NCBI RefSeq assembly: GCF_037975245.1
Contig: NC_092580.1
Span: 4,006,501 to 4,070,500 of the forward strand
Length of the DNA stretch: 64,000 bases
Source: Apostichopus japonicus
Taxonomy: Eukaryota > Echinodermata > Holothuroidea > Aspidochirotida > Stichopodidae
Direction: 5' to 3'
The translations under genes were made by a program, and so were the position numbers. Numbering within the stretch: the first letter of the stretch is position 1; every line of letters begins with the position of its first letter. Positions 59,201 to 64,000 of the stretch are shown piece after piece. The notes beneath the pieces were generated by a model. That model was not told the origin of the DNA. It saw only the letters and a program-made list of their open reading frames with translations, and ran no database searches.

Positions 59201-60618
59201 ATGGAAACCGAAACTCCAGGTTTATCATTTCTGTTAGGTCCTTTCTATTCATTACTCTGTGTTGGTCTATATACTGTCAATATTTTACCCAGGAATGTTT
59301 GTGTCTTTATCAACGGCAATTACTTGATATAAATACTACTGTATAAATAATGGCATACTTCCAGAACAGAGGCAGCAAAATTACGGATAAGAAACGCAAA
59401 TTATGGAGAACAATTTTTTTTATGAAGAGCCACTGCAGTATAACATGTGGTTTAACTATTTGGGATTACAGCAAACAGATTTTGCTCATAAATGTGCCAG
59501 CTCCTCAAAGTCTGAAGTTTCCCTGAATGCTACAAGAGTGCTAGTTATATATCAAATATATTACCTTGCTCTCTGGTGGTTCCAATGCGTCAGACGTAGG
59601 GACAACTTTCTCTCTTTCCTTTTCGGTGATCATCGTAAACTAGGAAAAAAATGAAAATGATGAAAAAAGTTAACTCAAAGTTGTTGAAGTAAAAGGTCCA
59701 GAAAAACGTGCAAAATGTTACAAGCTCTGTTTGTTTACCCAATGAATGAAGTTAAAGTCAAAACAATCAATCATGAATAAAACATGTCAACATACAATTA
59801 ACCTAGGCGACATAAAGCATTTATATCTCTAAAAATAACCATCAAACACATATCAATTTATGATAACTGTAGTGTAGGCCTAATTGTACATCAATTGACT
59901 TTGGATGCTGTTTGCTATGCTCTGAGCCTAAGCTCTGACAGGTCGGGTCCCATAATGTAGTGGTATTATATTGAGGTAATGTTGGTTGTTTTTTGGATGT
60001 AAGATTTCCAAATGTCTAAAAAACAGGCAAAACTGGGCGAGAGTGTTAAAAGCTTAAAAAATACCACAATCTGTGGCCTAACTTTAGAATCTGTACCATA
60101 TGAATGGGAAAGCTTACTTCGAATGGCAGAATAACAACTGTATAAATCTGGCTGTCAATAGCGGCCTCCAAATCAATAGAATAACAGTCAGTGAATAGGT
60201 GCGTCACGTGAATTAGGGTTAGAAATTAGGATTAGGATTAGGAAGTAGGGAATAGGGTTAGTCGAATGGTACGGATTCTAAATTAGTACCCAAGTTGGTC
60301 AGCAAATAGCTGAAATGGATTCAAACTCATGAAATATGTAATTCTGCTTGAATGCAAAAAGTTAAGGTGGCCTGCTGTATCGTTGCTAGTAATAACGGGG
60401 TGCATCAATTATGAAGCCTTGACTATACTGTGTACCATCTTCGTATGTACAATTCGGTGAAACACTGCACTAATTAATTAATGGGCTCGGCCTAGGCTAC
60501 AGCCTAGCCTAGGCCGAAGTCAAATATTTATATCAACTCGAACATTTTTCTTTACGTGATAATCTTTCATTTTTAAACTAGGCTATTTGGATTTTGTTTT
60601 AATACATGATCTTACCAT
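55349..60618 (-). CDS. LRR protein, long spliced form (six exons)
   Basis: Minus-strand exons 60618-60616 (ATG at the end of the first exon), 59639-59565, 58985-58856, 57966-57775, 57023-56961 and 56337-55349 join in frame (1452 nt, 483 residues). A second possible start is the ATG at 59633-59631. The 183 residues before the LRR signal peptide are hydrophilic, Ser/Pro/Gly-rich and of no family I recognise, ending with NERILTTLVKLLPAVPDWVY and GKILPDWLAFWKTF. Exons 57966-57775 and 58985-58856 end with related sequence (SPEDPQSSGGSRQNGSP against LPEDTPSSGGSLQHGSP). In the long form the LRR signal peptide would be internal, perhaps a signal anchor. The upstream exons could instead serve another protein. 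Splice sites fit well; the protein product is uncertain. Confidence 0.55.
57330..58990. repeat. Tandem segmental duplication carrying the LRR gene's 5' exons
   Basis: Three diverged units: about 57330-57966, 58135-58440 (truncated) and about 58520-58985. Shared text includes atttgcacatctgg, gcacat(g/a)tg, tctctgaaggatcaaaagca, ctaatta-tttggaaag, and in the outer units aagagaacttc, tatatgcag, agatgccag, tttctgtact. The two outer units each carry one coding exon; the middle one has none. Confidence 0.8.
60205..60262. repeat. Degenerate TTAGGG-like repeat
   Basis: Contains gaattagggttag, attaggattaggattagg and aatagggttag. It resembles the TTAGGG telomere repeat but is imperfect and short. It lies in the first intron of the long LRR form. 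Confidence 0.5.
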
Positions 60619-61978
60619 TCCAGTCTTCTTGCGCACAGGTTTTGGTCGTTAAAAAGATTCGATTCTTCGTAACTGAATTGCTGGCTTGTATTGTAAGTTG
60701 TGAATAAGTTATGAATGTGTAACTTAACTGTATCAAAGGTGTAAAAGCTGCTACAACACAAAAGATGCTTCTCGAACATAGAAATAAACACGTGTGAAGA
60801 GAGGTCTTTGTTCTCGAAACACTTCGAATCTTCGCGAAGACTGTTGTCGTATGGAACGCCAAAATGGACATTATTCAGTAACTTTTCACGCAGCTTTTAC
60901 TTCCTTCTACAGTAGTAAATTTTGTGTCACATAATGCAAAAAACCAATAAAAGTCATTATTTGAGGTTCTTTTTCGCAGCATAATAACTAAGGCTTGAAT
61001 TTTTATTGGGCAGTCAGTCAGCTGTCACAGAAAGGCCGCTATTTCAGACAAACTTCTTGTCTTTACCATGAAGTTTTTACTGCCGCATAATGACTTCAAG
61101 AAAAATCGTAGTCATGATGCGGCTATATTTTACAATCACATAATGACCAAGAAAGCAAAAACTAATTAAGCGGCTAAGTTATTGTCAGATAAGGACTAAC
61201 GTAAATCTTACTTATTATGCGGCAGTATGTATTTTCATGGTCGTGTATTGATTGCCAAGTGAGAGTAGATCTAGAATTGATAATGTGACACTGATGGTCA
61301 TGTCACTTTAAAAGCACATCAATTATGCAGAAAATAAGTTAACTTCTGTATGCCCAAATGCCCTGTTAATTTCCATATACGGTACTAATGGCAATATGGT
61401 ACTTATGATAGTAGTTCACGGCCATATTGAAAGTTCATTTGGGTTTCTTTCTTCAGTGCAGTGTGTATGCAACAGTTTCTAAAGTGTATATTTCTCCGAC
61501 ATTACATTCTACTGTCATTCTTGTTACTTTATTGTGCATTTTCATTTGGTTTTGTGACTCTTATAAAACACAACTGGCTGGTTATTTTGATTGGAAATTT
61601 TTTCAATAAATTGTTAACTTTATGAGACTGGGTGCAAGGGATTATTCAACAGTCCACCATGCTTTTATTGCAGCACCGTATGCACTAACTGGGGTATGCA
61701 TTAACCCAACATTTGAACGAAGTGCAATACTGGGCAGGACGTAAATCAAAGGGTCAACATTATCTCCAAAAATCAACAAACAAAACTTTTCCATGCTTTC
61801 AATTGGCTCAACCCCGTTACGATGAGGTCGGCTCCACCAAACCCTAATACAGCCTTTTTGCATTCTGGTTTAAATATATTTCAAGGGCAGCTTGTACGTA
61901 GAACACAACTTTAGCGGTAATTACAGCCTTTGGACTTTTCAGATTTTCTTGAAACATTTATCATTGTTCATTTAAATA
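60619..61978. other. Flank upstream of the LRR long form
   Basis: Contains the presumed 5' UTR and promoter of the minus-strand gene; no core promoter motif is clear. A small inverted repeat is present: actgccgcataatga at 61079-61093 against ttattatgcggcagt at 61212-61226, possibly the ends of a tiny MITE of about 148 bp. No gene was recognised. Confidence 0.5.
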
Positions 61979-62304
61979 CAAGGGTGTAGGAACTGGGGGG
62001 GGGGCGCCAGCCCCCAGTGAAAAATATGGTAGGGCGGAAGTATCATTACGCCCCCCGCTTCGCAAGTCAGAAAACCCCTTTATTATTCCAAATGAGAAAA
62101 AAAATCTCATTTGGAGCACCAAACTGCATCTAAGGCGAGGTGAAAATACAAAATTAAGTTTACAAAATGGAGTGGGTGTTGAAGTGTGCTATATTGCACC
62201 AACTTGCATCTAATGCCACTTGGAAATGCAAGACCCCTCCCCCAGGCCGGCCATTAGTCTTCAGCCCCCCCCCCCCAACTCAAAAGTACCTTCCTACGCC
62301 ACTG
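61979..62304. mobile_element. hAT-type MITE with 8-bp target duplication
   Basis: A 326-bp element bounded by imperfect terminal inverted repeats (CAAGGGTGTAGGAACT at the left; the right end reads AGTGGCGTAGGAAGGT in reverse complement, next to its terminal base). Perfect 8-bp flanking repeats TTTAAATA lie at 61971-61978 and 62305-62312. It is non-autonomous and contains G-rich and C-rich runs near both ends. Confidence 0.85.
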
Positions 62305-62642
62305 TTTAAATATGAACAAAATTCTAAAAAATCCTGTGTCCTTTGTTTTACTAGTTCAAAACGTTTTATTAGTTCAATTGTTGAAGCACGCCCCCATTTT
62401 CACAAATTACTTTTGTAAGAAAAACAAATTAATTGTTGTTTTCCGAATTTGCATAGAAGATCCATTTATTGCTGGAAAAATTGAGCATAAGGTATATTTT
62501 TGGCTTCTCTGCAATGTATTTTTGTGCTTAAATTTGAAATATAGGACCCCACGCACCTGGGCTTAGAATGCTTTCCAGAAGAGCTCAACCGCTCACTTTG
62601 GCATGATGAACTTTTGTGCTGTAAATTGGCTACGAGGGGCAA

Positions 62643-63135
62643 AAAATTGTAACTAGAATATATATAGACCAAAATTTCACCAGAATCGCACCAACAATGA
62701 TGTTATCATGACAAAAAGCCTCCGAATAATGATGCAATATTGGGTGGGGGGGGGGTGAAATGAGACCAACTACTTTGGAGATAACTGCATTGCGTGACTC
62801 AGCAAACTTTCTGAAAGTAAAATGAGTGGACAGTGGGGGAGGGGGGGGGGGGTTGAAAGGGTAGATGAGGGGGTAAAATGTGTCAGCTGATCATTCATAT
62901 CTGGTCTCTGGTTATTAGACTGAGAAGACTATATGTCACAAGGCTCAGAATAATGCAACTTGCTGACCCGATTTTAATTTATAATTTAAATTTATCTGGT
63001 TTGATCAAATGAACACAAAGCAAAGAAAAATACAGCAAACACAGATGGTGGTGTTGTAATACAACTTTTTTATTATTATTTATCAGCGTATTTACTTTAA
63101 AGCGAAAAAGAGATAGGGTGACTCTAGGCAAAATT
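62643..63135 (+). repeat. Long dispersed repeat, copy B
   Basis: Second copy of the sequence at 53045-53508, same orientation, about 9.6 kb away. It has an extra 28 bp or so near its start (ccaaaatttcaccagaatcg) and different G-run lengths. Confidence 0.85.
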
Positions 63136-63310
63136 CTAGGCTTGACTAATCATAGTCCAAGAAAAAGGAACAATTTGAGTGTTGTTAATGTTTTTGTAAC
63201 TATTCCGGTTTTCATTATATTCAGCTTGAAAGTAAACCTGATCCCTGGAATGCTGTTTTTTCCCCATATATATATATATATTGTATTGCTTCTCAGGAAT
63301 ATACCTAACA
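63136..63310 (+). repeat. Dispersed repeat family, copy 4 (5' part)
   Basis: Starts gactaatcatagtccaag and follows copy 3 closely to aggaatatacctaacag, then breaks into a 10-bp tandem repeat (gtataaagta, three copies, 63311-63340). Confidence 0.7.
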
Positions 63311-63343
63311 GTATAAAGTAGTATAAAGTAGTATAAAGTGAGG

Positions 63344-64000
63344 CAGTGGCGTAGCCAAGGGGTGGGGAGGCGACATCCCCCCCATGAAAGCTTGTCGCCC
63401 CCCAGTTGTGCTCCCACTGGGATTTTGGGTGTCGAAAAAAAAATTACATGTGCGAAAATATATATCATTGGTCTGAATGGTCTTGAATCTCCATGATGAC
63501 CACTCATGAATGACCCTTCTACCGCAGACCGGCAGTAGGCTATAGTTGCTGAAAAACCGGACGTGACATAGCGCATAGGCCGGGTTTTCACTTCTGAGAC
63601 GTACCCGATGCTCTTCAAACCGCTAAAAAACAAATTTTCAAGAAAGGAGACAATACTATTGCTGAGAATCAGTCTATCACCCTAATAATGTTTCAGACGC
63701 AATCTTTGATGTCAGATTGACATATAGTTCGGTCATTCAGTATGTTACTTGGCTGAAAGCCCAGTCAATCTTTCCTTATTTTCTACGCGCAATTTGCAGA
63801 TTTGTCGAAAAATGTCAATGTCGGTGTCAAACTCACAAAAGATATGTCATGATATTTCAAAGTAACTTACCAGATTGTTTTTTTTCTTCTATTTCACTAA
63901 ACTATTTGATGACCATATCAAGACATGGGATATCAAAATATAGGATGTTGAGAAGCATAAGCATAAGCGTTAATCCTGGGGGGGGGGGAACATCTCACAT
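63344..64000. mobile_element. Left end of a possible further hAT-type element
   Basis: CAGTGGCGTAGCCAAGG at 63344 is a typical hAT non-autonomous terminus, followed by G-rich text and the frame ending of an unrelated minus ORF. The opposite terminus was not found before the window ends, so length and target duplication are unknown. The rest of the segment is featureless. Confidence 0.4.

Noticed and set aside
60599-60871. 90-residue minus-strand frame starting MSILAF as the start of the LRR long form
   Set aside because: It reaches the donor at 60616 in a frame that does not continue in exon 59639-59565; the ATG at 60618-60616 or 59633 fits instead.

Overview
The window is eukaryotic nuclear DNA: long AT-rich introns, GT-AG exon junctions, microsatellites and short non-autonomous transposons. 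The families present (an inter-alpha-trypsin-inhibitor heavy chain, a hyalin-repeat receptor, an LRR surface protein) fit a marine invertebrate deuterostome, most likely an echinoderm such as a sea cucumber. The species call is inference; the gene models were assembled by hand from reading frames and splice sites.

Layout. (1) 4135-37421, plus strand: one very large ITIH-type gene. I can join 29 coding exons without breaking frame (6480 nt, 2159 residues plus stop). They encode three consecutive VIT-vWA heavy-chain modules and one ITIH C-terminal domain. The signal-peptide exon was not found and lies in 1-4134 or before the window. (2) 41820-49022, minus strand, converging on the first gene: a complete 7-exon gene for a 554-residue type I membrane protein with a signal peptide, five HYR domains, one membrane helix and a tail carrying three tyrosine motifs. 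(3) 55349-60618, minus strand: an LRR surface protein (300 residues, signal peptide, hydrophobic C-terminus) whose last exon is also joined in frame to upstream exons, giving a possible 483-residue form. Two of those upstream exons are tandem duplicates.

The non-coding space holds a 130-bp minisatellite with an alternating two-variant pattern, a long TCC tract ending about 50 bp before a coding exon, a 669-bp tandem duplication that copied an exon end and its donor site, two hAT-type MITEs with 8-bp target duplications, a dispersed repeat family with four copies, a tRNA-derived SINE, and paired 600-bp repeats on both sides of the LRR locus.

All three genes look secreted or cell-surface. The heavy-chain gene probably acts in extracellular matrix, since the ITIH Asp-Pro processing site is kept at its C-terminal end. 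The HYR and LRR genes look like adhesion or recognition receptors. No regulatory link between them is visible. The most unusual object is the three-module heavy-chain gene.
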